DNA of 64,000 nucleotides from Molossus alvarezi (GCA_037176705.1 CM073898.1:24350488-24414487), one strand, 5' to 3'; shown: positions 11,701 to 56,232, counted from the first letter of the stretch. Translations and numbers: made by a program. Notes: generated by a model not told the origin, from the letters alone.

Positions 11701-11880
11701 GCATACTAAGTTATAGAATTGGGGATTCTTTCAAAACATATTATTGACCCACCTAACATCCATGATCTTATTTTTAACTTACAACATAAACATTTAGCCA
11801 GTACCTTGGAATGGAAACAAGTTCTTGAGCTAACAGCTTTTTGTCTTTTACATATTATCATTAATATATTCCAGAAATTG

Positions 11881-12078
11881 CCCTGGCAGGTTTGGCTCAG
11901 CAAGTCGAGGGGTTGATTTTGGTCAAGGGTGCGTACCTCAGTTGCCGTTCGGTTCCCATCCCTGGTCAGGGTCATGCAGGAGGCAACCAGTCGATGTGTC
12001 TCTCTCACATCAATGTTTCTCTTTCTCTCTCACACTCCATCTGAAGATAAATGGAAAAATATCCTCAAGTGAGGATTT
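11881..12078 (+). mobile_element. VES-like SINE, 5' portion of a split copy
   Basis: The copy lacks part of the head after GGCTCAGCAAGTCG. Its tail is interrupted by the reversed SINE at 12079-12246 and resumes at 12247. The outer target duplication ATATATTCCAGAAATTG / ATATATTCTAGAAACTG lies at about 11864-11880 and 12318-12334. Confidence 0.85.
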
Positions 12079-12246
12079 TTTTTTTATCCTCACTCGAGGA
12101 CATTTTTTGATATTTTGTTCAGATAGAGTGGGAGCGGGAGAGAGGGAGAGAAACTGCAACCGAGGTACGTGCCCTTAGCGGGAACCGAACCCGGGTCTCT
12201 CCAGACCGCAGGCCAATGCTCTAACCGCTGAGCCAAACCGGCCAGG
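12079..12246 (-). mobile_element. VES-like SINE nested in another SINE tail, internally deleted
   Basis: The reversed copy sits inside the tail of the preceding SINE, with flanks CTCAAGTGAGGATTT and CTCAGGTGAAGATTT. About 70 bp of the usual body between the GA-rich tract and the AACTGCAACC block are missing, leaving 168 bp. Confidence 0.85.
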
Positions 12247-12261
12247 ACTCAGGTGAAGATT

Positions 12262-12324
12262 TAAAAAATATATACATGTATATATATGTATATGTATATG
12301 TATATGTATAAGTGTATATATATT
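12262..12324. repeat. TA-rich microsatellite in SINE tail
   Basis: Alternating TATATG and TATA units follow the A tail of the split SINE, consistent with expansion from it. Confidence 0.75.
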
Positions 12325-12334
12325 CTAGAAACTG

Positions 12335-12850
12335 GTGCCTTGTCACCTACTTGATCCTATAAGATGAAAAATAAGTTTACTATAGACAGAATTTTTAAAA
12401 TAAAAAGTCAAAATGTATCTATAAATATAGATACAAACGTTATATGTATATCTACTCTTCATAATAAACAATTGACTAAAACTTCACATTACTGTCAATT
12501 TTGGTATTGTATAGATCAGAGCTGTCTCTTCTGTGGGTTGTAAGGTGATAAAATTTCTCTTTGGTTGGTTCTCTCTATTCTCAATTCTTTGAATGGATTA
12601 AACTTCATTTCTTTGGAATTTGAAACCTTTTGGTTTTCAGAGCCTACAGAAAAAAACTGATTTTGAAAACATCATGACAAAGTAAAGGAGTGAAAGGAAT
12701 TTTGCTTGGAGGCAGGATTAGTGTTGGGAAAAGGTATCAGGGTTTAAGATGAATGAATGTTCTCCCCTTGTATCAGAGGAGAGTGAACTGTTATCCTAAA
12801 GGGCTAGGAAGGGAGAGGGCCAGAAAACCAGGAAAAAGGAAGTTTTTCCC
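12335..12850. other. unassigned stretch
   Basis: No repeat or exon recognised. Confidence 0.45.
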
Positions 12851-12852
12851 CA

Positions 12853-12906
12853 TTTTTTTTTTTTTTTTTTTGTACATGCCCCTAGCTGAGCCAAACTGGC
12901 CAGGGC
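12853..12906 (-). mobile_element. micro-SINE (head plus tail only)
   Basis: A T tract joins directly to TGTACATGCCCCTAGCTGAGCCAAACTGGCCAGGG: only the poly-A tail and about 35 bp of the tRNA-like head remain. Flanks TTTCCCCAT and TTTCCCCCTAAT look like a target duplication. Confidence 0.75.
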
Positions 12907-13249
12907 TTTCCCCCTAATTTTTATTGCCACCATGACTTAATCTTGATCTGTGGTGAAAGGAGTTGGGAAGATTTACAGGAATCTGGATTCCACAGATTTC
13001 TAGGGAACAGCAAAAGTCTGACTATATTGCAGAAGCAAACGTGTGTGTGTGTGTATGTAAACATTTTAATTTTCATTCCATTATTGAAAGCAGTGGTGGA
13101 TGGATTTGGGTAGGGATATAATACGGGCCTCTTTAATTCTCTGTGACTATTAAAGGAACAAAAGGCAAGGTGTTTCATTTTGAGGCTTCTGCAGAGGCAA
13201 AAAGTGAGAGGAGAGTTGGGGGAGGTTTGAATTTAAAGTGTGTGTTCCA

Positions 13250-13327
13250 GCCCTGGCCAGTTTGGCTCAGCGGTTGAGCGTCAGCCTGCGGACCAGAGAA
13301 CCTAGGGGCACGTACCACTAAATAAAT
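13250..13327 (+). mobile_element. micro-SINE (head plus A-rich tail)
   Basis: The head GCCCTGGCCAGTTTGGCTCAG runs to GGGGCACGTACC, then straight into ACTAAATAAATAAA. The flanks AAAGTGTGTGTTCCA (13235-13249) and AAAGTGCCTGTTCCA (13328-13342) form a 15-bp target duplication with two mismatches. Confidence 0.8.
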
Positions 13328-13492
13328 AAAGTGCCTGTTCCATAATTTGTCTAGGGTTGGCCCACTTTATCAATATTTTTTTACTATTATCCTCAGGGTC
13401 TGACAAAATAACTACTATATAAGATGCATATTAATGTTATCATAATCTATGTTTTTTGCTAATGTATTTCTCCGAGTGTGTGATTAATGCAG

Positions 13493-13529
13493 TGGTTCTC
13501 AGCCCTGCTAAAATCACCTGGGGAATTTT
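13493..13529 (+). repeat. MER5A-like hAT fragment, left part
   Basis: GTGGTTCTCAGCCCTGCTAA and AATCACCTGGGGAATTTT match the left end of MER5A-type elements. The rest resumes at 14053 after the SINE complex. Confidence 0.6.
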
Positions 13530-13778
13530 TTTTTATTTTTTATCCTCACCCAAGGACATTTTTCGATATTTTGTTCAGGTAGAGTGGGAGGGAGAGAGAG
13601 GAAGAGAGAGAGAGAAACATCGATGTGAAAGGGACACATCGAGTGGCCGCCACCCGCACGACCTGACCAGGGCCGGGGACAAACTGCAGCCGAAGTACAT
13701 GCCCTTAGCGGGAACCGAACCTGGGTCTCTGTAGACCGCAGGCCAACCCTCTAACCGCTGAGCCAAACCGGCCAGGGC
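13530..13778 (-). mobile_element. VES-like SINE, complete
   Basis: Tail complement TATCCTCACCCAAGGACATT, GA-rich tract and head complement are all present. It appears to have entered T-rich sequence next to the older SINE unit at 13779-14051. Confidence 0.9.
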
Positions 13779-13841
13779 GAATTTTATTTTTTTTATAAAT
13801 TAATCTCATTTCAGTTTGTACAAGTGTTTCTTTCTCTTTAA

Positions 13842-14051
13842 AAAAAAATTTTTTTTCTTTATTGATTTTAGAGAGAGAAGAAAGGAGAGGGAGAGAGATA
13901 TAGAAACATCGATGAGAGAGAACATCGATCGATTGGTCACTTCCTACATGACCCCGACTAGGAATCGGGCCCACAACCTGGGCATGTGATCTGATCTGGC
14001 TACCTCTTGGTGCATGGGTCGATGCTCAACCACTGAGCCACACCGGCTGGA
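13842..14051 (-). mobile_element. VES-like SINE, second subfamily, probable 3' transduction
   Basis: The short-subfamily copy carries CTTTATTGATTTTAGAGAG in the tail and CCACTGAGCCACACCGGC in the head complement. On its strand the A-rich tail is followed by about 60 bp of non-SINE sequence (13779-13841) and then a second A-rich tail. A 16-bp direct repeat with one mismatch (TCACCTGGGGAATTTT, TCATCTGGGGAATTTT) bounds the whole unit at 13514-13529 and 14053-14068. Confidence 0.75.
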
Positions 14052-14052
14052 C

Positions 14053-14155
14053 TCATCTGGGGAATTTTAAAGAAACCTGATGTCCAAGCCACACACCGGA
14101 CTAATTTTATCAGAATGTCTAGGGGTGGCACCCAGTCATTAATTTTTGAAAATCC
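14053..14155 (+). repeat. MER5A-like hAT fragment, right part
   Basis: CATCTGGGGAATTTTAAAG and CCTGATGTCCAAGCC continue the element broken at 13529. Confidence 0.5.
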
Positions 14156-14229
14156 ATTCACAAACAAAAAGCTTTTTAGATGATTCCATTGGCTTAATGT
14201 ATTCTCTCCTAGGTAAAATACGTGTAACA

Positions 14230-14545
14230 CAGCAGTTCTCAAATGTTTTGGTCTCAGATTCCTTTACATTAGTAACAGTTATTAAATACCACAAATAGCT
14301 TTTCTTTATGTGGATGGTGTCTATTAATATTTATTCTATTGGAAAGGAAAACAGGCATTTTGTAAATATTTGATTATGAATTTATTTAAAAATAGCAAAA
14401 GCATTATATGTTAAATAACACTTTCCTATGAAAAAAATCACTATATTTTCTAAAACAAAAATAATTTTGTGAGAGGATTGGCATTTTTGAACATTTAAAA
14501 AAATTTAAATGTCTGAGTTATTAGAAAACAGTTGGATTTTTTTAT
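14230..14545 (+). repeat. old DNA-transposon relic
   Basis: CAGCAGTTCTCAAATGTTTTGG is a hAT-like terminal sequence, followed by AATCACTATATTTTCTAAAAC and GTCTGAGTTATTAGAAAAC blocks shared, as I recall, with a widespread mammalian element. I cannot name the family. Confidence 0.45.
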
Positions 14546-14584
14546 ACATTCATTCTTCTGTATTATATTATTTTGGTCTTCTGC

Positions 14585-14878
14585 CCAACTGGATAAAAAA
14601 GCAAGACCTAACTATATGCTGCCTACAAGAAACCCACTTTATATGTATATAAGAGAACAGTTTAACAGTAAAAGGGATGGGAAAAAATATACCTTGCTAA
14701 TACTAATCAAAAGAAACTTGTAGTGGCTATATCAATACTAGGAAAAATGTATATTTCAGAGCAAAAAATATTACCAAGTATAAAGAAATTTATTTCATAC
14801 TGATAAAGGGATCAAATGGTCAAAAGGAAATTACAATCCTAAACACAAAACTTAGAAAATACATTATATAAAAATTAG
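14585..14878 (+). repeat. old L1 fragment, left part
   Basis: CAAGACCTAACTATATGCTG and CTACAAGAAACCCACTTTAT are typical of old L1/HAL1-type sequence. The element resumes at about 15311 after two SINEs. Confidence 0.65.
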
Positions 14879-15056
14879 CCCGGCCGGTGTGGTTCAGTGG
14901 TTGAGCGTCAACCCATGCATCAGGAAGTTGCCAGTTCAATTCCGGGTCAGGGCACATACCAGGATTGCAGGTTGATCCCCGGTGGGGGCATGCGACAGGC
15001 AGCCGATGTTTTTATCTCTCTCTCCTCTCCCTCCCTCTCTCAAATCAATAAAGAAT
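14879..15056 (+). mobile_element. VES-like SINE, second subfamily
   Basis: The head CCCGGCCGGTGTGGTTCAG and tail CAAATCAATAAAGAA define this short copy. A reversed SINE follows in its A tail. Confidence 0.85.
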
Positions 15057-15310
15057 TTTTTTTTTTTTTTTTATCCTCACCCGAGGACATTTTTGCATTT
15101 ATCTTTAGACAGAGCAGGAGGGAGAGAGGGAGGAAGAGAGAGAGAGAAACATTGACGTGAGAGAGACACATCAAGTAGTTGCCACCTACACGACCCCAAC
15201 TGGGGCCGAGGACAAACTGCAACCAAGGTACATGCCCTTAGCGGAAACTGAACCTGGGACTCTCTGGTCTATGGGCCAAAGCTCTAACTGCTGAGCCAAA
15301 CTGGCTAAGG
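15057..15310 (-). mobile_element. VES-like SINE nested in SINE tail
   Basis: A full-length reversed copy occupies the tail of the preceding one, giving a tail-to-tail pair with a T tract at about 15056-15072. Confidence 0.85.
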
Positions 15311-15871
15311 CAAGAAAAATTTTTTAAAAAATTAATAGAACCAAAAGAAATAGGCAAATCCATAATTATAGTCAGAGATTTTAACACCATTCTCTTAGTA
15401 ATCAATAGAACAAGTAGAAAATCAGTTATTATATGGAGGATTTGGGGAACATTACCAAGTACCTTGACCTAATTGACATTTATAGAGCATTCTATCCAAT
15501 CACAGAAAAATACACATTCTTTTCATGTACAGAAGGAATATTTACCAAGATGGTTCATATTATGGCCTATAAAACAATTCTCAAAAAATTGTGAAGGATT
15601 CATTCATACCAAGTTTGTTCCCTGACCATAATAGAATAAAATTTGAAATCAATAACAAAAAGATATCAGGGAAATCCTTAACTATTTGGAAACTAAATAA
15701 CACAATTTAAATAACCCATGAAAAAGAAATGGACATGTACATTCTCTTGATTGTGGTGACAGGTTCATGGGTGTAAACATGTTAAAATCCATCAGGTTGT
15801 ATACTTTAAATATGTTCAGTTTAAAGTATTTTAATTATATCTCAATAAAGCTGTTTAAAAAGACATGTGAC
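15311..15871 (+). repeat. old L1 fragment, right part
   Basis: It runs through TATAGTCAGAGATTTTAACACC and CATTCTATCCAATCACAG to a 3' end with TATATCTCAATAAAGCTG, a usual L1M polyadenylation-site region. Confidence 0.7.
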
Positions 15872-16079
15872 GCCCTGGCCAGTTTGGCTCAGCGGTTAGA
15901 GCGTCAGCCTGCGGTCCAGAGAGACCTGGGTTCAGTTCCCACTAAGGGTGCGTACCTCTGTTTCAGTTTGTCCCCGGCCCTTTCACGTTGATGTTTCTCT
16001 TGCTCTTTTCCTTTCTCTCCCTCCCACTCTATCTGAACAAAAAAAATGGAAAAATGTCCTCAGGTGAAGATAAAAAAAA
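15872..16079 (+). mobile_element. VES-like SINE, internally shortened
   Basis: After CCCCGGCCC the copy jumps to TTTCACGTTGATG, so about 45 bp of the body are absent. Target duplication AAAAAGACATGTGA / AAAAAGACGTGATG flanks it. Confidence 0.85.
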
Positions 16080-16185
16080 AAAAAAGACGTGATGTACTCA
16101 AGGGTTGAAATTTAATCACAATTTCTATTGCTTCATCAATGATGTTCTTAAGTGTTCTTAAGTTCTTTTTCTTTAATCATCTTGT

Positions 16186-16231
16186 CTCCTCTCCCTCCCT
16201 CCCTCCCTCCCCCCCCCCTCTCTCTCTCTCA
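16186..16231. repeat. CCCT / CT microsatellite
   Basis: CCCT units grade into a C tract and then a CT repeat. Confidence 0.9.
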
Positions 16232-16281
16232 TGCATGGCAGTGAAGAGTACATGACTACAAGTACAGTATTTTTGTTTTCC

Positions 16282-16524
16282 TTTTATCCTCACCCGAGGA
16301 CATTTTTGGATGTATCTTCAGATAGAGCAGGAGGGAGAGCGGGAGGAAGAGAGAGAGAGAGAAACATTGATGTGAGAGAGACATATCGAATGGTTGCCAC
16401 CCACACAACCCCAACCAGATCCAGGGACAAACTGCAACTGAGGTACGTGCCCCTAGCGGGAACCAAACCTGGGACTCTCCGGTCTGTGGATCGACGCTCT
16501 AACTGCTGAGCCAAACTGGCCAGG
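16282..16524 (-). mobile_element. VES-like SINE
   Basis: Tail complement TATCCTCACCCGAGGACATT and head complement CCAAACTGGCCAGG are present. The flanks ACAGTATTTTTG and ACAGTTTTGG suggest a decayed target duplication. Confidence 0.85.
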
Positions 16525-16714
16525 AAACAGTTTTGGTTTTCTAACAGTACAGTTTTGTGTCCTGATTTGATAAGTGCTAAGGTGCCAGAGTTTTACCCAC
16601 CATTTGCTTTTACAACATCAGTGCAAAGTTAATACAGTGAGAAAAAGCAAATCTTGCTTTGGTATTATTATAAAAATTAAGTTGACCTTGCAGACATTTA
16701 AAAGGGTCTTAGGG

Positions 16715-16927
16715 TCCCTGGCTGGTTTGGCTCCGTGGTTAGAGTGTCAGCCCTTGGACCAAAGAAATCATGAGTTTGATTCTGGTCCAGGGCACAGTTC
16801 GGTCCCTGTGTGGGAGGCAACCAATTGATGTGTCTCACGTCAATGTTTCCCTCTCTCTCCCTTCTTCCCTCCCACTCTCTCTGAAGATAAATGGAAAAGT
16901 ATCCTCAGGTGAAGATTAAAAAAATAA
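16715..16927 (+). mobile_element. VES-like SINE, internally shortened
   Basis: GGTCCAGGGCACAGTTCGGTCC shows a missing segment in the body. Target duplication AAAAGGGTCTTAGGG / AAAAGGGTTTTGGGG. Confidence 0.85.
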
Positions 16928-17245
16928 AAAAGGGTTTTGGGGAATCTCTGGGGACGCATGGATCACATTTTGCAAACTACTGTTTTAAAAGAAATTCTGT
17001 TCATTACTGCTTTGGTCCACTGGTCTCACTTTATAGGTGGGACTAGGTGTATGAAAATCCTGCCATGGCAACTATATGGGAAGATCTTTTATGTCAGTTC
17101 GGTCCTAATGTGCTTCAAATCACAGAATATAATCTATAATAAAGATAACAACTCCACTTGTGACTAGGGCTATCACTGCATGCACAAATTTTTTTTTTCC
17201 ATGATGATAAACAGGGCCTGGAATTGTTGATTAAATGTAATAAGT

Positions 17246-17490
17246 CCTGGCCGGTTTGGCTCAGCAGTTGGAGCATTGCCCCTAGACCAATGAGTCATGG
17301 GTTTGATTTTGGTCAAGGGCACAAACCTCGGTTGTGGTTTGTCTCCGGCCCTGGTTGGGTCATGCAGGAGGCAACCAGTTGATGTGGCTCTATCACATCG
17401 ATGTTTCTCTCTGTCTTTCTCTCTTCCTCCCTCCCACTCTATCTGATAATAACTGATAGAAAAATATCCTCAGGTGAGGAATAAAAAAAA
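17246..17490 (+). mobile_element. VES-like SINE
   Basis: The head starts TCCTGGCCGGTTTGGCTCAG and the tail ends CTCAGGTGAGGAATAAAA. Target duplication AAATGTAATAAGT / AAATGTAATAGTC at 17233-17245 and 17491-17503. Confidence 0.9.
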
Positions 17491-17874
17491 AATGTAATAG
17501 TCATGTATTATCTTCTACAGGAAGAGTTTGGAGAAAGGAAAAGTTGCAGTAGTGAAAAATAGCAGATATTTTTAAAAAGTAGATATGAGGAATTTCTAAG
17601 AGTTTCCAGAGTAAAGGAGAGGAGAAGAGAATGCGTGAAGGAAAGGGGGGAAGGATATTTAGTCTATAAGGCACAAGAAAAGATGTGAATAAAGAAGGTA
17701 GGGATACACAAATAGAGAGTTGTGTTGGACTTGTACATTTACAGAAAGTTGTCAGGAAAGCCCATGTGTAAAAACACAATTTACTAAAATCAGCTTCTCA
17801 TATAAAATGTTTTAGATTTGTACAGGATACATTATACAATTGCATTAGTGGTAGATACAGGAATGCACTGCTCA

Positions 17875-18235
17875 GATCCTTCAGGGAAGGACTCTGCTGC
17901 TGCTGTTAGTGTGCTGTTGGCAGACAGCCTCTAGCTGTCAAGTCCTTTGGCTACGGAGAGCTGCTTGCAGGAAGTCACCCCATCAAAGTGGGGGTATAAA
18001 GCCCCAGCCATTCTGACTCCATGGGACAACTCTGGAGATTTCAGCTCCAGGGCTCCCTATGGGGTTGGGTGAGGCTGTGGAGAGGGGCCCACTTCCCTGC
18101 TAAATTTGCTTTCGGTCCAGTCCTGTTCCTCCCTCTCCCTCCCTCAGGGTTTTGTCCCAAGGGCACTCCCTAATACACATCCTGAATGCTAAACTCAGTC
18201 TCAGAGTCTGCTTCCTGTAGATCCCAAACTACAAC
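17875..18235 (+). repeat. probable old LTR or other ancient repeat
   Basis: The stretch is more GC-rich than its flanks, has GGGGTATAAAGCCCCAGCC resembling a TATA region and ends with AGTCTGCTTCCTG and a polyadenylation-like TAATACA. I recall similar dispersed copies in mammals but cannot name the family. Confidence 0.4.
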
Positions 18236-18239
18236 AGCA

Positions 18240-19090
18240 TCTTACTGACTTAAATATAACCAAACTTGGAGAATTCTCAGGAATGGAAAATCATCAAATT
18301 ATGTGTCAACATTTTAACTCAAGCATTTTCTTATTTTGAATTGTTTATACTTAGCATATTATTGTTAACATTTTATTTCACAAGCTTTGCTATTTCCACC
18401 TTTCTTTAAAAAAAAAATAGGTATCATATTGTAGAAAGATAAAAATGCAATAGGGTAAGGAAAACAGGCTGTTTGTTACCCAGACATTCAGTAAACCCAT
18501 GATTTTACATGTCATAGTGATTTTGTTCTGAATATTGTACCAATAGAAAGTTCTGAAGTGGTCTGATTATCAGAAGAACTGTCCATGAATGTAATAAAGA
18601 TGCTATTTAATTTTGTTTAAGCCTAAAGAATTAACTTGTCACTCAAAACTCTCAGACATGAATAGGATTAGTAATTCTGAACATCAGGAAAGTAGGTATT
18701 TAAATCCCGTCTTCCCCTGTAGCTCCAGAGGAGGGCAGAACATTGTCTTCCCAGGCCAGTACTCTCTTTTTAAACTCAGATTCCAACAGCCAAGCCTAGA
18801 AAAGAGTCCAAGTCAGCTTTTTGGCTGAGTCCATTACCTTCAGACATTTGCTCTCTGGGAAACAGGTCTGTTTCAGTGTCCTGTTCTGATTTTCCTGGGA
18901 TCTATGTTACTAGGAGATGACTCAGGATATGCCACACGGTGATTCTCACTATGAAAGATAAAGAGGATGGTGAATTGTCCTGACAGTTTAGACCAGACAC
19001 CTACAAACAAAATTGAGATAGTTTTATTTTTTCTTGGATTATCTTGATAACAGTGATCTTTGATGTGACAAAGGAAATTCAATTGTACTT
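18240..19090. other. unassigned stretch
   Basis: No gene or certain repeat visible. Confidence 0.45.
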
Positions 19091-19103
19091 AGCTTTTCCT
19101 TTT

Positions 19104-19358
19104 TTTTTTTTTTTTTTTTATCCTCACCCGAGGATATTTTTCCATTTTTTGTACAGATAGAGAGGGAGGGAGAGAGAGGAAGGGAGAGAGAGAGAGAAAC
19201 ATCGACGTGAAGGGACACATCGAGTGGCTGCCACCCGCACGACCAACCAGGGCCGGGGACAAACTGCAACCGAAGTACGTGCCCTTAGTGGGAACCAAAC
19301 CCGGGTGTCTCCGGACCGCAGGCCGATGTTCTAACCACTGAGCCAAACTGGCCAGGGC
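19104..19358 (-). mobile_element. VES-like SINE, complete and young
   Basis: A 20-base T tail, a GA-rich tract and an intact head are present. A perfect 13-bp target duplication, AGCTTTTCCTTTT, lies at 19091-19103 and 19359-19371. Confidence 0.95.
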
Positions 19359-19920
19359 AGCTTTTCCTTTTGAGGGGATGCATTTAGATGACTGCCTAAA
19401 GAACCATCCTGAACATTTTAGATCTTACTTATTTCAGGTAATTACTTCAACCACTTGTCTCAGTTTGGCAAGGTAACTCTTTGTGAGAAAAAAGAGAAAA
19501 GGTATGATGGACTGTTTGAAGGTTCCAGTTCAGGCCTTGTATGGAGGACAGGGAGTCTCAGTTTTCATATCTGTAAATGGGATAGATGTCCAGTGCACAT
19601 GTTTATGAAGACTTAATGAGGGAACATGGGAAGAGCACCCAGGACAGTGCCCCGGACAAAAGTCTCAGTAAATGTCATTCCCTGTGGAAAACAAGCTGTG
19701 GGAAAACACTTCATAATCTCACAGGGTCTGGCGAAGCCTCGCTCCCCTTTCTATTCCCAGTTGCGGGGCTGGAGATCATAAAAATGCCTCTTCCACGTCT
19801 CTTCTTTCCTTCCTCCCTTCCTCTCCAAGACAAGGAAGTATCCATTCTCTGTTCCCTTGGATGTGGAAGCTTGAACCTCCCAGAACAGCCCAGCCCGGGG
19901 GTTGCTAAGGTTGGAGGAGA

Positions 19921-19946
19921 GGGAGGGTGGGAGGGTGGGAGGGAGG
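19921..19946 (+). promoter_or_regulatory. G-quadruplex motif upstream of QPCT
   Basis: Six GGG runs are separated by single A or T bases, beginning GGGAGGGTGGGAGGGTGGGA. This is a strong canonical motif with one-base loops, about 180 bp upstream of the start codon on the coding strand. Confidence 0.8.
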
Positions 19947-19999
19947 AGAGCTGCGGCTTCAGCCTGCGCGGCGCAGTGGGGAGGTGGCCGGGAGGCGAT

Positions 20000-20015
20000 G
20001 GGGGGGGGGGGGGGG
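20000..20015 (+). repeat. poly-G run
   Basis: Sixteen consecutive G bases, just after GAGGCGAT, within the probable QPCT 5' UTR or proximal promoter. Confidence 0.9.
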
Positions 20016-20122
20016 CGGGCGCAGTCGACCCAAGGGTGGAGAAGAGGGAAGGAGAAGGACGCGCGTTCCCGGATTCGTGACCGCCGGCGGCCCAGGGACC
20101 CGGCACACAGAGCCTCGGAGAG

Positions 20123-54213
<34,091 letters not shown>

Positions 54214-54367
54214 TATTCTCATTTACTTTATGGTAATCGAATCTAGTATCAAATTCAGAAGTCAAGGTACCGTTTAAAATAATCTGACTAATCTGACTCC
54301 AGACAAATGCTGTGTGGAAACTTCTGTCTCAGAGATTTATTCTGTAGGTAGCTTTGAATATGTGATG

Positions 54368-54373
54368 AATAAA
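54368..54373 (+). terminator. QPCT: polyadenylation signal AATAAA
   Basis: First canonical AATAAA, 155 bases after the QPCT stop, followed by T-rich sequence. Confidence 0.65.
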
Positions 54374-54452
54374 TCCTAGATTTATTTTATGTCCTAAATT
54401 TCTTGTTAATTTTTATCTAGAGATTTAAAAAGGAAATGTAAGGAAAATAGAA

Positions 54453-54458
54453 AATAAA
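54453..54458 (+). terminator. QPCT: second polyadenylation signal AATAAA
   Basis: A further canonical hexamer 240 bases after the stop. Which one is used cannot be told from sequence. Confidence 0.5.
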
Positions 54459-54480
54459 TATCTTTAAAAACTCCTTTAGT

Positions 54481-55290
54481 TAAGAAACGATGAAGCTAAA
54501 TCAGATTCATATATTTAGTATCATGGTCTTCTAATTAGTACTTAAATATGATGGTGATGTGCAATACATAGTATTAATTAATTTTGTGATTTTTTAAAGT
54601 ACTTGGGAATTTATTAAATATAATACAAAACAGAAACGTAGATTGAAGATTCTCAAATTTCTTTGAAAAATCTTTGTAGGTTTATTTCATGGAAATTAAA
54701 TCAGAATTAAATGCCATGTTGTGAATTTTTTTTCTTTTTTTGTAGATAAGTGAAATTTTTTAGAATTTAAAGAATAGTTCAACCTTTGCAGAGTTTTACA
54801 AATTTAACATTTTTTATTTTAAAAATAATATAGTCAGTAACAAAAAACAGGAAATGGAAAAAAAAGAAGACAACTGTAATGTCATTATATTAACAGAATA
54901 TCCAATCTTTTGTTCTTCCTCGTACATTTTCAATGCAGATTTTTAAAATGTAGTATAATCAAACTATGTCTATAAGACTTTTGTCCTTTTTCTGTTGAAC
55001 TATATAATTACCAGACATTTATTTGCTGTTTTGATCTTGGATTGAGATGAAGACAGAAAAAGACTGTTGAGTGGCCTCCAGAGTCAGTATGAAGGTAACA
55101 GAGTAGAGACACATTAGTTATGATAAATTTTGCATATGTAAATTATATGCTATTTAAGTTTAGTTAATTACTTCTAGCATTTTTTTTTTTTCAGCTGATT
55201 CATGGAAGCAAAATTATGGGCTGGAAACACATGAGAATTCAATGGATTTTTCTTAAGTTACAGGAAACAATTACCTAGATCAGTTAAACA
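54481..55290. other. AT-rich stretch downstream of QPCT
   Basis: No gene or repeat recognised; part could belong to a longer QPCT 3' UTR. Confidence 0.45.
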
Positions 55291-55307
55291 ATTAGAAAAT
55301 TGATCCT

Positions 55308-55524
55308 GCCAGGCCAGTGTGGCTCACTGGTTGAGCATCAACCCATGCACCAAGAGATCGCCGGTTCGATTCCTGGTCAGGGCACAAGCCCAGGTTGTGG
55401 GCCAGATCCCCAGTAGGGGCATGCAGGAGGCGGCCAATCGATGTTCTCTGTCATTGATGTTTCCATCTCTTTCCCTCTCCCTTCCTCTCTCTAGAATCAG
55501 TAAAGGGAAAAAAAGAAAAAAAAA
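55308..55524 (+). mobile_element. VES-like SINE, second subfamily
   Basis: Complete copy with GTGTGGCTCACTGGTTGAGC and GCCGGTTCGATTCCTGG. Perfect 14-bp target duplication AGAAAATTGATCCT at 55294-55307 and 55525-55538. Confidence 0.95.
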
Positions 55525-55822
55525 AGAAAATTGATCCTAATAGATGAAGCTAGTTGGGGCTTCTGTGCTTCTTATGCTCCCTTTTCTGAGCAGACAGTTA
55601 ATAAATACTCACTGAATTAATGTGCTGGGACTGGGTAGGGCTGGAGACACCAGCTGAGTGGGAAAACAATGGCAGCTTTAAGTTCAATGACAAAGGAAGT
55701 CATTGGAAAAGGAATTTACTTCCTAAAACTTACTTTCCAGGTAAAAAAAGAATAAATGTAATTTTATCTATATAATTGATAAGAGAATAGCCAGAATTGT
55801 ATAATCACATACACAGACAGAC

Positions 55823-55848
55823 ATACACACACACACACACACACACAT
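55823..55848. repeat. CA microsatellite
   Basis: About 11-12 uninterrupted CA units after ACAGACAGACATA. Confidence 0.95.
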
Positions 55849-56029
55849 TATCTGTAATTTCATGTTTATAAATTTTATAGAATTAGATTTTTCTAGGATT
55901 TCTTTTTATTGTACAAATTTGCTTCTGAAATTATGTTGATGTCATGCTTTTGTAAGTTATATGATATTATGAGCTAACATTGAGTACTGTCTATGTCAGA
56001 GTGTCATAAATGCTTTAAATGTTTTTACC

Positions 56030-56190
56030 ATCTTAATCCCCACAACAATCTTAAGGGGTAGGTGGAATTATTAACCCTATTTTATGATGCTCAGAGTGGT
56101 TAAATGTCTTCTTCAAGATCACCCAGCTAGTGAGTGGGATTTGAACCCAAGGAGTCTGGCTCGAACACTAATGCTTTGAACCACTGTGGA
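56030..56190 (-). repeat. MIR fragment
   Basis: ATCACCCAGCTAGTGAGTGG and GGATTTGAACCCAAGGAGTC with AATCCCCACAACAATC give a clear reversed MIR. Confidence 0.85.
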
Positions 56191-56232
56191 GTACTTCCTC
56201 TTTACATGAAAATAACTTTGAAGAATATTCTT

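Larger units (their letters stand above)
54214..54480 (+). other. QPCT: QPCT 3' UTR (probable)
   Basis: The sequence after the stop codon is AT-rich and free of repeats. The end is set by the polyadenylation signals at 54368 and 54453; longer forms are possible. Confidence 0.65.
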
